Source: Leishmania donovani
Lineage: Eukaryota; Euglenozoa; Kinetoplastea; Trypanosomatida; Trypanosomatidae
Direction: 5' to 3'
Assembly: GCF_000227135.1 (NCBI RefSeq)
Contig: NC_018242.1
Location: 100,313 to 164,312, forward strand
Length of the DNA: 64,000 bases
Below the pieces are notes generated by a model. That model saw nothing but the letters and a program-made list of their open reading frames with translations, made no database searches and was not told the DNA's origin. Position 1 is the stretch's first letter; the number at the start of each line of letters is the position of its first letter. The translations under genes were made by a program, and so were the position numbers. Of the stretch, positions 10,566 to 20,140 are shown piece by piece.

Positions 10566-10596
10566 GAGAGGACTGACGCTACGCGTCAGTCCTCTC
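10566..10596. repeat. Perfect 14-bp inverted repeat with a 3-base loop
   Basis: The left arm 10566-10579 (GAGAGGACTGACGC) and right arm 10583-10596 (GCGTCAGTCCTCTC) are exact reverse complements around TAC. It lies 16 bases after the A tract of the SIDER2-like element. RNA from either strand would form a stable hairpin. Its function is unknown. Confidence 0.9.
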
Positions 10597-11670
10597 AGCC
10601 CCGACCTTCCTCTCCTTTGCGTGTGTCTCACCCCCCCCCTCCCCAGCGGACCTCGTCGGGCCTTGCCCGGTGTGGTGTGCGGGTCTGTATGCTTTTCCGC
10701 ATCTGTTTGCTCTTTGTAGCCCGTGCGGTGCGCTTCAGCGCTTCCACCTCCCCCCCCCCCGTTTTTCCGCTTCTCTTGTGTGCTTACGGACGTTTTCCGT
10801 TGGGGCCGTCTATTTTGTTTTGTGCGGCGCTCGTAAAGTCCTGAGATGCACGGACTAGGAAATGAGAGGAGGGGGAGTGTGTGGATAGCGCCATCACCCA
10901 ACCTATCTCGCCGCCTCTTGTTTATTTTTATGGGGCGGTCGCTTGTAGTTCTCTCTCCCTCCTCTCCCTTTTTTTGGGCGCTGATGATGATGGTGATCGT
11001 GATGATGTTTTATTTCGTATACAGCGTTCTCGTTTCTTCCTGTGGCCGTTGCGTGGAATACTCCGTTGAGGTACGCCGTGGTCTATGAGCTGGCTTGAGC
11101 GAGGAATCGGAAGCAACCCATCGCGAGGAGTGCGCGCCGGCATGATATGTTTTTTTTCGGTCTCTCACTACCAAGACACTGCCGCTAATGGTGCCTTGCG
11201 CGGGGCAGAAGCAACGACAATCAACCAGCGCCACCCCCTTCCTCCCCTCGCCTCCTTCCCCTCTCTCGGCCCCTAACTTGCCTACATGCGCATAGACGCC
11301 AAATCTTCTGGTGACTGTAAAGGAGGAGGAGGGAGGGGAAGTGTGGTGGCAAGCGGGGAAGCAGAAAGCGGTTCAACTTCGCACTCCTCAGCCTTGAATA
11401 ACACTGTCTTCTCCGACAGCTGCGCACCCGCCCGTGCACACAGTAGCAGAAGCCTGCGTTGACGTCGTATGACCTTCTCTCTTCGACTTTTCATTCCACC
11501 GTCTCGCTCCCTTGTACCTCCTCCTCCTTCCTCCCGTGTACGTGACCCCACTCGCAAACTCACTCAAGCACAGCCGCCCTGTCGTCCTCCCTGCCCTTCG
11601 ACAGACCCACTCGTCAGGCCACAACCCCCATATAAAGCCGCAGTAATCTGCCCAAGAGAAAGCCTCAAGC

Positions 11671-12232
11671 ATGCGCCGTCTGTCTAGCCAGCTTATGTGC
11701 ACCGCTGCCGCGGCCCGCTTCGCGTCCGCCGGCGGCGCGAAGAAGTACGACCTGTTCGGCTACGAGGTGGACACGAACACGGCGCTGTGGATCGACAAGG
11801 TGAAGAAGTGCCGCTACTACGACGAGGCCGGCGAGGTGCTGGTGAACATGAACGTGAAGAACTGCCCGCCGGATCTGGAGACGTACAACGCGACGCTGCA
11901 GAAGATCTACGAAGCGCCGAGCAAGCAGGACAANNNNNNNNNNNNNNNNNNNNNNNNNNNNNNNNNNNNNNNNNNTGGAGGAGATGCAGCACCGCAACAA
12001 GGTGAAGCCGAACGAGGAGTCGTGGACGTGGGTGTTGAAGGAGTGCGTGCAGAGCGGGCAGTTCCGCCTCGGCTACTGCGTTGCGAAGCTGATGGAGGCT
12101 GAGTTCAAGCGGGTGCCGGCGGAGCTTGTGCAGCAGAACGAGGCAAACGCTTCGAAGGCGAAGGCGGACGGCAAGGAGCACCCGAGCACGCTGGCGCAGC
12201 AGCAGAGCCTGTTCGACATCAAGATCCAGTAA
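11671..12232 (+). CDS. Mitochondrial F1-ATPase subunit p18, copy 1 (gap inside)
   Basis: This is the first copy of the p18 gene, identical in readable parts to the complete copy at 14197-14760. p18, long annotated as a mitochondrial ribonucleoprotein precursor, is the euglenozoan-specific F1-ATP synthase subunit that binds each alpha subunit. The N terminus (MRRLSSQLMCTAAAARFAS) is a typical short mitochondrial presequence. A run of 42 N (11934-11975) makes the downstream part appear in another frame. In the complete copy the same interval is 44 bases, which restores the frame, so this is a gap-size artefact and not a broken gene. The family call rests on the 187-residue length, the PPR-like helices and the position directly after RPA2, as I remember for T. 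brucei. Confidence 0.82.
11934..11975. other. Assembly gap (42 N) inside p18 copy 1
   Basis: Comparison with the complete copy shows that 44 bases belong between the flanks (GGACAA on the left and TGGAGG on the right). The stated size is two bases short. Confidence 0.9.
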
Positions 12233-13745
12233 AATGTAGTGACTTCGGACTGATCACGGTGAATTGATAAGCAGCAGATGAGGGACAGTTGGCGCCATGT
12301 GGGTACATGAGTGCGCTGATGTTTGGGTTTGTGTGGGTGTGGGTGTGTTTGCGTATATGTGCGTATCGTCTTCATCCTTCTGTCCTCTTCTCTCTACGTC
12401 GCGCACACATGTCCACCCGTTGCCCTCTCCATACTGCCTAGCTGTGGAGCCCTTTATGCGGTGAACCTTGTAGACGATGACAGCCCCCATTTCCTTCCCC
12501 GCGTTGCGTGTTCATATATATCCATCTCCTCCTAACCTCCTCTCGCCGCGCCGTTTTTGAGTTGTGTGTGATATGGGAGACGAGGCAATGGAGAGGCGGA
12601 AGCGACGGGGTGCTGGGGGAGGAAAGCGCGCGCACACACGCGTGTGAACACTACAAGTCGCTCGTCTCTCCGTCTGCGTGGAGGAAGCGCGTGCAGGAAG
12701 TGCACGTGACCTTTGTTTTGTGTGTAGGAAGGCACGCGCCACCTCGCATCGATGACGACGGCGCCGGGCGCACCGAAGCGAAAGGGAAAGGGAGGCCATG
12801 GCAGCGGAGGGATAGCAAGTGAGGAGAGCAATGAATGGAGCGGGTGGGGGACGCTAGTGTCTCTGTCTGAAAGTTCGTGTAGAAAGCGTAACGGGGGCGG
12901 GTAGCAGGGCCAACGGCTTCGGGAGGTGCGTCTCTGCTACTCCCTCACCACTTACGCCCCCCCCACTCCCTACGCACACACTCTCGCTCACCCCATCGCT
13001 CTTGCACACGCACACACACCACGCTGCCATTCTCTCCTTTTCTTTTGTTAGTCCCCTATTGTTTTGTTCTGTAGGCATAATGAAGGGAGTGTTAGTTACA
13101 CCAACACGAAGCGACAGGGTCGGCAGCCACGTCCATGGAGTCGAAGCGGCGCGCACTCGACAGGAAAGAGAAAGGCGGAGGGGAGCGCAGGCGTAGGAAG
13201 GGCGAAAGTCGGCGTCCATACCTTCGGTCCTTCCCACCCCGCGCCGTTCTCCCGCCCATCCCCATCCCCTCCGCTCTGCTCTGTATGTCGATGATGATGA
13301 TGATCAACGCGAAACGGAGAAACAGAGAAGATGGGGTGGCGTCAAGGAGCCTTTACGAGTCTCCCCGTCGTCTCACCCTCGACCGCTGCGCTGAGCGACG
13401 CAGTGCCGAGAAGGAAGAGTAGGAGGAGGGGACGAGTTCAAGGCACTTTACGGCCCCTTGGGGGTGCTCTCTCTGTCTTTCATGCTCTTCCTCTCTCGAT
13501 GTGTGTGCGTGGTGTGTGTGCCGGAGCACCATCGCGCGTCTACACTTCTCTCTCCCTCTCTTGTCCCTCCCTCTACCCCTCTTTCATTCGGCGCACACTG
13601 CGCGCCGTTCCTACACGCAGTCCCGCACAAAGACTTTCCAACAACACCCTCGCCCCCAACAAAGCCGGCCCTTCGACAGACCCACTCGTCAGGCCACAAC
13701 CCCCATATAAAGCCGCAGTAATCTGCCCAAGAGAAAGCCTCAAGC
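12233..13745. other. Spacer between p18 copies
   Basis: The spacer begins with the p18 3' flank shared with 14761-14872, followed by GT-rich and purine-rich sequence. It ends with the pyrimidine-rich 5' flank (about 13510-13620) shared with copy 3. No other gene is visible in the 1.5 kb. Confidence 0.7.
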
Positions 13746-13787
13746 ATGCGCCGTCTGTCTAGCCAGCTTATGTGCACCGCTGCCGCG
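13746..13787 (+). CDS. p18 fragment, 5' end only, cut by gap
   Basis: The first 14 codons of p18 are followed directly by a 99-base N run. After the gap the sequence restarts 310 bases upstream of an ATG and repeats the same promoter-side flank exactly. The fragment may be a real second copy whose body is missing, or the same copy as 14197 placed twice by the assembler. Confidence 0.6.
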
Positions 13788-13886
13788 NNNNNNNNNNNNN
13801 NNNNNNNNNNNNNNNNNNNNNNNNNNNNNNNNNNNNNNNNNNNNNNNNNNNNNNNNNNNNNNNNNNNNNNNNNNNNNNNNNNNNNN
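13788..13886. other. Assembly gap (99 N) in p18 array
   Basis: The uniform 99-base length, shared with three other gaps here, suggests a placeholder for unknown size. The flanks duplicate 352 bases exactly. Confidence 0.95.
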
Positions 13887-14196
13887 GTTCAAGGCACTTT
13901 ACGGCCCCTTGGGGGTGCTCTCTCTGTCTTTCATGCTCTTCCTCTCTCGATGTGTGTGCGTGGTGTGTGTGCCGGAGCACCATCGCGCGTCTACACTTCT
14001 CTCTCCCTCTCTTGTCCCTCCCTCTACCCCTCTTTCATTCGGCGCACACTGCGCGCCGTTCCTACACGCAGTCCCGCACAAAGACTTTCCAACAACACCC
14101 TCGCCCCCAACAAAGCCGGCCCTTCGACAGACCCACTCGTCAGGCCACAACCCCCATATAAAGCCGCAGTAATCTGCCCAAGAGAAAGCCTCAAGC

Positions 14197-14760
14197 ATGC
14201 GCCGTCTGTCTAGCCAGCTTATGTGCACCGCTGCCGCGGCCCGCTTCGCGTCCGCCGGCGGCGCGAAGAAGTACGACCTGTTCGGCTACGAGGTGGACAC
14301 GAACACGGCGCTGTGGATCGACAAGGTGAAGAAGTGCCGCTACTACGACGAGGCCGGCGAGGTGCTGGTGAACATGAACGTGAAGAACTGCCCGCCGGAT
14401 CTGGAGACGTACAACGCGACGCTGCAGAAGATCTACGAAGCGCCGAGCAAGCAGGACAAGCCAGTGGAGAACGAGAGCAAGTTCTGCGCGATGATGGACC
14501 TGATGGAGGAGATGCAGCACCGCAACAAGGTGAAGCCGAACGAGGAGTCGTGGACGTGGGTGTTGAAGGAGTGCGTGCAGAGCGGGCAGTTCCGCCTCGG
14601 CTACTGCGTTGCGAAGCTGATGGAGGCTGAGTTCAAGCGGGTGCCGGCGGAGCTTGTGCAGCAGAACGAGGCAAACGCTTCGAAGGCGAAGGCGGACGGC
14701 AAGGAGCACCCGAGCACGCTGGCGCAGCAGCAGAGCCTGTTCGACATCAAGATCCAGTAA
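14197..14760 (+). CDS. Mitochondrial F1-ATPase subunit p18, complete copy
   Basis: This is the only uninterrupted copy, 187 residues. Residues 1-23 form a mitochondrial presequence rich in Arg, Ser and Ala without acids, and the mature protein would start near KKYDLFGYEVD. Residues of about 36-155 are helical-hairpin repeats of PPR type (YYDEAGEVLVNMNVKNCPPD, then TYNATLQKIYEAP, MMDLMEEMQHRNKVKPNE, WTWVLKECVQSGQ). The tail is charged and Gln/Lys/Ala-rich. In T. brucei, p18 is a subunit of the catalytic F1 head of ATP synthase, with one p18 bound to each alpha subunit. The start ATG follows AGCCTCAAGC, common to all copies. I first considered a cytochrome oxidase subunit, but the gene order next to RPA2 and the size favour p18. 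Confidence 0.85.
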   Translation: MRRLSSQLMCTAAAARFASAGGAKKYDLFGYEVDTNTALWIDKVKKCRYYDEAGEVLVNMNVKNCPPDLETYNATLQKIYEAPSKQDKPVENESKFCAMMDLMEEMQHRNKVKPNEESWTWVLKECVQSGQFRLGYCVAKLMEAEFKRVPAELVQQNEANASKAKADGKEHPSTLAQQQSLFDIKIQ

Positions 14761-14872
14761 AATGTAGTGACTTCGGACTGATCACGGTGAATTGATAAGC
14801 AGCAGATGAGGGACAGTTGGCGCCATGTGGGTACATGAGTGCGCTGATGTTTGGGTTTGTGTGGGTGTGGGT

Positions 14873-14971
14873 NNNNNNNNNNNNNNNNNNNNNNNNNNNN
14901 NNNNNNNNNNNNNNNNNNNNNNNNNNNNNNNNNNNNNNNNNNNNNNNNNNNNNNNNNNNNNNNNNNNNNNN
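14873..14971. other. Assembly gap (99 N) in p18 array
   Basis: The left flank is the p18 3' UTR and the right flank starts at codon 85 of another p18 copy. The spacer, 5' flank and first 84 codons of the last copy are therefore missing. Confidence 0.95.
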
Positions 14972-15283
14972 AAGCAGGACAAGCCAGTGGAGAACGAGAG
15001 CAAGTTCTGCGCGATGATGGACCTGATGGAGGAGATGCAGCACCGCAACAAGGTGAAGCCGAACGAGGAGTCGTGGACGTGGGTGTTGAAGGAGTGCGTG
15101 CAGAGCGGGCAGTTCCGCCTCGGCTACTGCGTTGCGAAGCTGATGGAGGCTGAGTTCAAGCGGGTGCCGGCGGAGCTTGTGCAGCAGAACGAGGCAAACG
15201 CTTCGAAGGCGAAGGCGGACGGCAAGGAGCACCCGAGCACGCTGGCGCAGCAGCAGAGCCTGTTCGACATCAAGATCCAGTAA
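14972..15283 (+). CDS. p18 fragment, last copy, 3' part
   Basis: Codons 85-187 and the stop of p18 are present and identical to the complete copy. The 5' part is lost in the preceding gap. The sequence after the stop (GACGCTGCATATGTCGCGTG) differs completely from the 3' flank of copies 1 and 3, which marks this as the terminal copy of the array with its own 3' UTR. Confidence 0.85.
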   Translation, partial: KQDKPVENESKFCAMMDLMEEMQHRNKVKPNEESWTWVLKECVQSGQFRLGYCVAKLMEAEFKRVPAELVQQNEANASKAKADGKEHPSTLAQQQSLFDIKIQ

Positions 15284-16134
15284 GACGCTGCATATGTCGC
15301 GTGCCACTTGCACTTTCTTCCACGCCCCCTCCCACTCCCACTTTTATGGCAGTTCGTGGACGGCTCGGTACGGAGGATGCATCGCATCCGCGCCTGGGCG
15401 AAGGGAATCTTGATCGTATCGTTAAGGAATGTGTGAGAGGAGACGCAAGGGCGGCGTGTGCTTGTGAGCCATGAGGCGGAAGGCAGGCATGTGTGGGTGT
15501 GTGCGCTGTGGTGTAACACTGCGCATGCCGTTGACGACAACGCTAAGTATGGAGGAGAAAGGTGAGGGTAGTGCGAGGAAAGCAGAGGAGGTGCACACGA
15601 GTGTGTGTTTGCGTGCGTCTGGACGGGAGCATCTGCCCTCTCCGTAGGTGGCAGGAAGCGCGAATTCGCGGATCAGGGCGGAGAAGGGGGGAACGGTGTG
15701 TGGAAAAAGTGTCGCGAGCGGCTTTCCTCTCTGCCGTGCTAAGAGTTCCACGGCCGCACCTTCCACCTCCCTACCACCACCAACACGATCTCTTTTCCAG
15801 CCATCATCGCGAAGACATCGATGCGCTTCTCTCCGATGCGTGTTTGGCGAGACGTACTCCGCCCCCCATTCCCTTCCTCTGCCTTGCTCTTCACCGCGTG
15901 CCTCGCTCACGTTGTGGGCCCTTCTCTCTGCCCTTCCCTGGCTCGCTCCCTCGCTGACACCGCATGGTGGCAAGAGAAGTGGAGACGGGGTGCGATGGCC
16001 GGTCGCAGGAAGCGGTAGTCTTGTATCGTCCCCCCCCCCGCCCCCTCCCTCCCTGCTGCCGCTTCTCCTCTACACGTCCTCGTGTGGCAGCGCGACCGGG
16101 GGATACGTCACGTAATGTAGGAAAGGCGTGCACG

Positions 16135-16175
<41 letters not shown>

Positions 16176-17172
16176 ATCACGTACGCGCGCCAAATCGCGT
16201 TCTCTGCAGTTCTCCGACAGTCTCTCCATCTCTCCATCTCTCGCTCGCTCTCTCTTCGGTGTGCATGCGAGCGCAGGTATGCATGCGTCGTCGCAGCGAC
16301 ATTCCGCGTGCTCACGCTCAGAGAATGAGGAGGGCGGCAGAGGATGCCGATGCAGTGATGATGATGCGTGCATGCATGTCGGCCACCACGTGGGCTCTCT
16401 CGAGCCGATAATCGATTCTTTTCTCTTATCCCTTTTCCATTCTGTCGCCGCGTAACGTGCGATGTGATGTGTGTGCTTAGCAGTAGCAACGTAGCGAACG
16501 AAATCGGAAAGACGAAGGCAACCATACCCGATCGTCCTCCTTCCCGGTACTGCTCAGAGGAGGTAGTGGCAGTACATACACACAAGCCCGCGCATGCTCA
16601 CATCGTGAGCCGCATTGCACGAAGATGACCCCTTTGAACGTGTGCGTGTGACGTGTGTGGGTGTGTCAGCGCATAATGCCATCGAGCCCGTGCGAGTAGT
16701 TTGCACGCAGGCCATGTCACTGATTGCTGTCAACGTCACCTCTGTCCCTACTTACACCCAACATGCTACAACACGCACTCCTAACACCCTCATGGTGCCT
16801 TACCTTCTCTGACTCTCTTCTTGATGGTGCTGCGTGTCTGAGGATGCGTGTGCTGTGCATCGAACGTACTCAGCGGCTGCACGTATTTGATCGGACTGTG
16901 ACGCTGCGCCTTCTCCGCAGACCTCTCCCCCCTCCACACACGCAGAGACAGACAGCTGCAGACGTTTGCTCGGGTACGTCGGCCGCACTCCTCAAGCCTG
17001 GGCCAAGGGTGCTGCCCAACTCCATCGGCGCCTCGCATCTCCCTTTGTGAGGCGACGCCTTACCCAACACCTTTTCTCTGTCCGCATCATCCTCCCAGTC
17101 CGCTGCCGTCCATTGCCGAGAGGAGTAAGCGCGAGATTTGAGAGAAAAGCCAAGCAACAGCGCCGAGGCAAG
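15284..17172. other. Intergenic spacer with CA microsatellite
   Basis: This 1.9 kb spacer has no supported gene. It contains a CA repeat at 16139-16173 and pyrimidine-rich stretches near 15760-15800, 15865-15960 and 16030-16075. Another near 17065-17096 ends in CCTCCCAG and may be the acceptor for the next gene. Overlapping open frames here are all low complexity. Confidence 0.6.
16139..16173. repeat. (CA)n microsatellite
   Basis: There are about 17 CA units in the spacer after the p18 array. Confidence 0.95.
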
Positions 17173-19575
17173 ATGCCGCCGCGAGCAGCTACGCGCACGG
17201 TGCGCCTCCGCCAGTCGCCGCGGGCTGTGGCACACACGGAGCGCTTGAAGCTGCTCACGTACCCCATGGCACTCGCCCAGCGAGGTGCTACAGTGCCGCT
17301 CATCCACAGCCCTACCATGAATGCTGGCCACGTGAGCGGCCCGGCAACGCGGCTTCTTGCTGACACACTGAGCTGCTTCAACAGGGGCGGTGGTGGCGGC
17401 GGGGCTCGACGACCCCCCGCGGCGAGAGCGTACAACGAGTGTGTGGAAGGCTCGTCCGGTGTAGCCGCATCCAGCGAAGAGGATGGCGACGCTACCGGCG
17501 CGCAGACGCTCCCGGCCCCGCGGCGATGGGTGCGCGATGCCGACGAACTTTGCGTTGCCTCCATCCGCCGCAGCAACAACATCAATCGCATCAACTCCTA
17601 CATAGCCACGTACAAGCTTGGCGACCCGCAGTGGCGTCCGCTACTGCTACCGGAGGTGCACGTGCTGCCCAAGGCGCGCACTGCTAGCACCGACACACCG
17701 AAGACTGCAGGCGCACAGGAGCAGCAGGCGACGGGCCACTCCTGTCGTCTCTCTTCCTCGGCAGCATCGAGTACCGTGGACGGATACGACGTCTTCATCG
17801 ACTACAACAAGCTGACGACGCTGGAGCTCATGTCGAGGCATGCCAACTACGCACTGCGCCACCTCGTCCAGAAGGGTCATGCCATGTATCTTGTGACCTT
17901 CGCCCAGCACTCGGTGGTGCAGATGCGCGGCTTGGTGGAGGCGTCCTACATAAGCTGTGCGTACGGCATTCGTGGGGAGCGGCTGCGCACGCACATCATC
18001 CACACGGGCCCCGTTGACGTGCGCGAGGTGCTGGAGATAGACCCCGTGACGCTGCGCGTGTCCTTCGACTTACAGAAGCAGCACGTGCGCCGCGGTGTGG
18101 TGGCCGTGTCCACTGTGGAGGGCTACGGAACCTGGTTTCAGCGCAAGCCGATGCTCTGGCAGCGCACGCGCCGCATCGGCGCTCTGCAGAGTCAGATGGG
18201 CTCCTACGACTACCAGCTGTGCGACAGCGCCGAGGTGGGGCGGCTGCGCCCGTACGAAGTCTCGCTGCTCGCACCGCACGTGCGTCTGATCGGCGTCCAG
18301 GGCGGGGCCGACGCTGTAGCCCTCATCGCCTCCTCACAAGTTGCTCAGAACGAGCGGCTTTACATGGGGCAGTTCGAGGCACCGGTGCTCACAGCCGTGG
18401 ACGCCGTGCATCAGCTCATCCATCGCACCGCATTGCACCATCAACTGCTGCGGCCTGCACTGACGGAGGAAGCCAGTGGCGACGCTGCGGTGCCGGCGAC
18501 GGCGGCGTTGGAGGACCCGCAGCTACAGGAGCTGCGCCGCCTCGCCGGGATGGAGCGCTTCCTCCCGGTCAGTTGGGTGACCCGCACCCCACCGCCGTAC
18601 GTGCCACTCGAGTCGGACCTTCCTTTCCGCATTCAGCTCTCCCGCCCCGCTGTGATTCGCACCGATGCGCGCAGCACGCAGACCGGCGGCACGGCGGACA
18701 GCAACGCGGCCATTGTCTTTCCCACTGGCGGCTCCGTCGGCTCGCCGTTTGTGAGGGGGGTGCCGCTGAGCCTCTTCGAGTACAACATCCACCAGGGCGT
18801 CGACCACTACATCTTCGACGACGCCCCCAGCGCGCGGCCGCTCAAGTGGTGGAACCAAAAGTCAAACATGCCGTACAGCGGCTACGTGTACGGCATGCGG
18901 AGCGGTCTGCTGGACCGCGTCGAGCCGGCAGAGAAAATATCGAACCCACTTGCGCCGCCAGCCGTGGCAGCGGCGTCGGCGACACCTGCGAAGTCAGGGC
19001 GCCGGCGCAAGAGGCGCGCTGCACGTGCACGGCGGCATACCTTTTCTGCGGGCAGTACGGCGGGGGCGGCGAGTGAGGTCTCGCTCTCTGCGATAGAAGA
19101 GGTGGCAGACGTGGTGGAGCGGGCAGCGCCGAGCTCTTCCCCCTCTTCTTCGCCGCATGTAGGCGACGCTGAGGACGATAGGCCGCTGAACCTGGCGGCG
19201 GAGGAACTAGCCGCCGGCGAGGAAGAGCTTACCGGGTATGAGGATGACAGTCGACGAGAGGCGGCCTTGGCTTGGGCTGAAGATGGCATGGACATTTCCG
19301 TGGAAGATCGGCCACCGCTGCACACTCTTGTGGCACCTACGACGGCTGCCCGGCGACGTCTGCGGCGTTATGCGAAGGCGTCGCCATTGCCGTCAAGCGC
19401 TGGTGCTGCGTCCTCTTCATCTGGAGCATTGGAGACCCGAGCGAATATGCTGCTGCAGCGGCAGATGCGGCTGCGGCTAATGCGACGGCGACGAAACGCG
19501 CAAGGAGCGTCGCCGCTGCCGCCCAAGGACGGCGCGCGCCCTCCTGACGCTACCTCTGACGAGAAGGCTCTGTAG
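17173..19575 (+). CDS. Conserved hypothetical protein, possibly mitochondrial
   Basis: This is an 800-residue protein. The ATG at 17173 is the first in the frame. The open frame continues upstream with no ATG, and those residues look like translated leader. The N terminus MPPRAATRTVRLRQSPRAV is Arg-rich without acids and could be a mitochondrial presequence (inference). Residues of about 125-150 (CVASIRRSNNINRINSYI) and 205-330 form an ordered mixed region (DVFIDYNKLTTLELMSRHA, YALRHLVQKGHAMYLVTFA, YGIRGERLRTHIIHTG). This is followed by a conserved-looking Trp/Tyr/Arg segment (GYGTWFQRKPMLWQRTRR). The C-terminal third is Ala/Arg/Ser low complexity with acidic patches. I do not recognise a family. 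Its place between p18 and ISP1 gives no functional link, since trypanosomatid neighbours are rarely related. Confidence 0.85.
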   Translation: MPPRAATRTVRLRQSPRAVAHTERLKLLTYPMALAQRGATVPLIHSPTMNAGHVSGPATRLLADTLSCFNRGGGGGGARRPPAARAYNECVEGSSGVAASSEEDGDATGAQTLPAPRRWVRDADELCVASIRRSNNINRINSYIATYKLGDPQWRPLLLPEVHVLPKARTASTDTPKTAGAQEQQATGHSCRLSSSAASSTVDGYDVFIDYNKLTTLELMSRHANYALRHLVQKGHAMYLVTFAQHSVVQMRGLVEASYISCAYGIRGERLRTHIIHTGPVDVREVLEIDPVTLRVSFDLQKQHVRRGVVAVSTVEGYGTWFQRKPMLWQRTRRIGALQSQMGSYDYQLCDSAEVGRLRPYEVSLLAPHVRLIGVQGGADAVALIASSQVAQNERLYMGQFEAPVLTAVDAVHQLIHRTALHHQLLRPALTEEASGDAAVPATAALEDPQLQELRRLAGMERFLPVSWVTRTPPPYVPLESDLPFRIQLSRPAVIRTDARSTQTGGTADSNAAIVFPTGGSVGSPFVRGVPLSLFEYNIHQGVDHYIFDDAPSARPLKWWNQKSNMPYSGYVYGMRSGLLDRVEPAEKISNPLAPPAVAAASATPAKSGRRRKRRAARARRHTFSAGSTAGAASEVSLSAIEEVADVVERAAPSSSPSSSPHVGDAEDDRPLNLAAEELAAGEEELTGYEDDSRREAALAWAEDGMDISVEDRPPLHTLVAPTTAARRRLRRYAKASPLPSSAGAASSSSGALETRANMLLQRQMRLRLMRRRRNAQGASPLPPKDGARPPDATSDEKAL

Positions 19576-20140
19576 GCCACGTGTGTGCGTGTTGTCATAG
19601 CATATCTTCGGCACTCTTGCTTTTCTCCGCGTCTTTCCTTTAACGCTCGCATGTTGTGGGAGAAGGCGCGTCTGGCCGCCTATCTGTGTGTGTGTAAGCA
19701 CCTAAAGCCGTGTATGGCGCGAACCCCCTTGAACTGACGACCCTCCCCTCCCTCACCTTTGCCCAAGTTGCGTGTGTGCATGGGTTGGTATCCGAATATG
19801 CACATCACTCGATGCTTGATGTGCCGCAGAGAGGCTCGGCGCAGTACACGATAGGCGGTATGAGCGGGAGCAGAAGCGAGTAGGAGGGGGAGGGGGGCCA
19901 GGATGCCTGCGCACGACGAAGTGCTCCGCCACTCTTCCCCAATCCGCCCGCGCGCACACAGGTCTTCTTTTCTCTTTGTAAAGAACGTCCACTTCTCCTC
20001 CACCCTCATCTACGCCCCGCTCCGTTTGTGCCGATGGCGCGCACGCACGCACTGCTTTATCTTCTACGCCGGCCCCCTTTTTTTTCCTGGCTTGCGCCTA
20101 AAGCACACGCACACACGCTAGCCGAATCCCCATCCCCATC
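19576..20140. other. Intergenic spacer
   Basis: No gene is visible. A T-rich pyrimidine tract near 20075-20092 followed by an AG near 20103 is the probable spliced-leader acceptor for ISP1, about 40 bases before its ATG. Confidence 0.6.

Larger units (their letters stand above)
9901..11670. other. Intergenic spacer containing retroposon, gap and hairpin
   Basis: No protein gene is supported. The spacer contains the SIDER2-like element and its internal N gap (10006-10550), a perfect hairpin (10566-10596), C-rich and T-rich tracts, and the 5' flank of the first p18 copy. That flank is shared with the other p18 copies from about 11593 onward. Confidence 0.7.
11593..15283 (+). repeat. Tandem array of p18 genes
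   Basis: Three gene starts (11671, 13746, 14197) and three gene ends (12232, 14760, 15283) are visible, so at least three copies exist and the assembly lays out four partial or complete loci. The 5' flank from about 78 bases before each ATG is shared by all three starts; the boundary is near 11593 and 13668. Positions 13436-13787 and 13887-14238 are identical over 352 bases on either side of a gap. The first 112 bases after the stop are the same at 12233 and 14761 up to the gap at 14873, while the last copy has an unrelated 3' flank from 15284. Confidence 0.9.

Noticed and set aside
14197..14760. Annotation as a cytochrome c oxidase nuclear subunit
   Set aside because: I considered this at first because of the small size, presequence and helical repeats. 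The gene order next to RPA2 and the p18-like length and PPR-type helices fit the F1-ATPase subunit p18 better.
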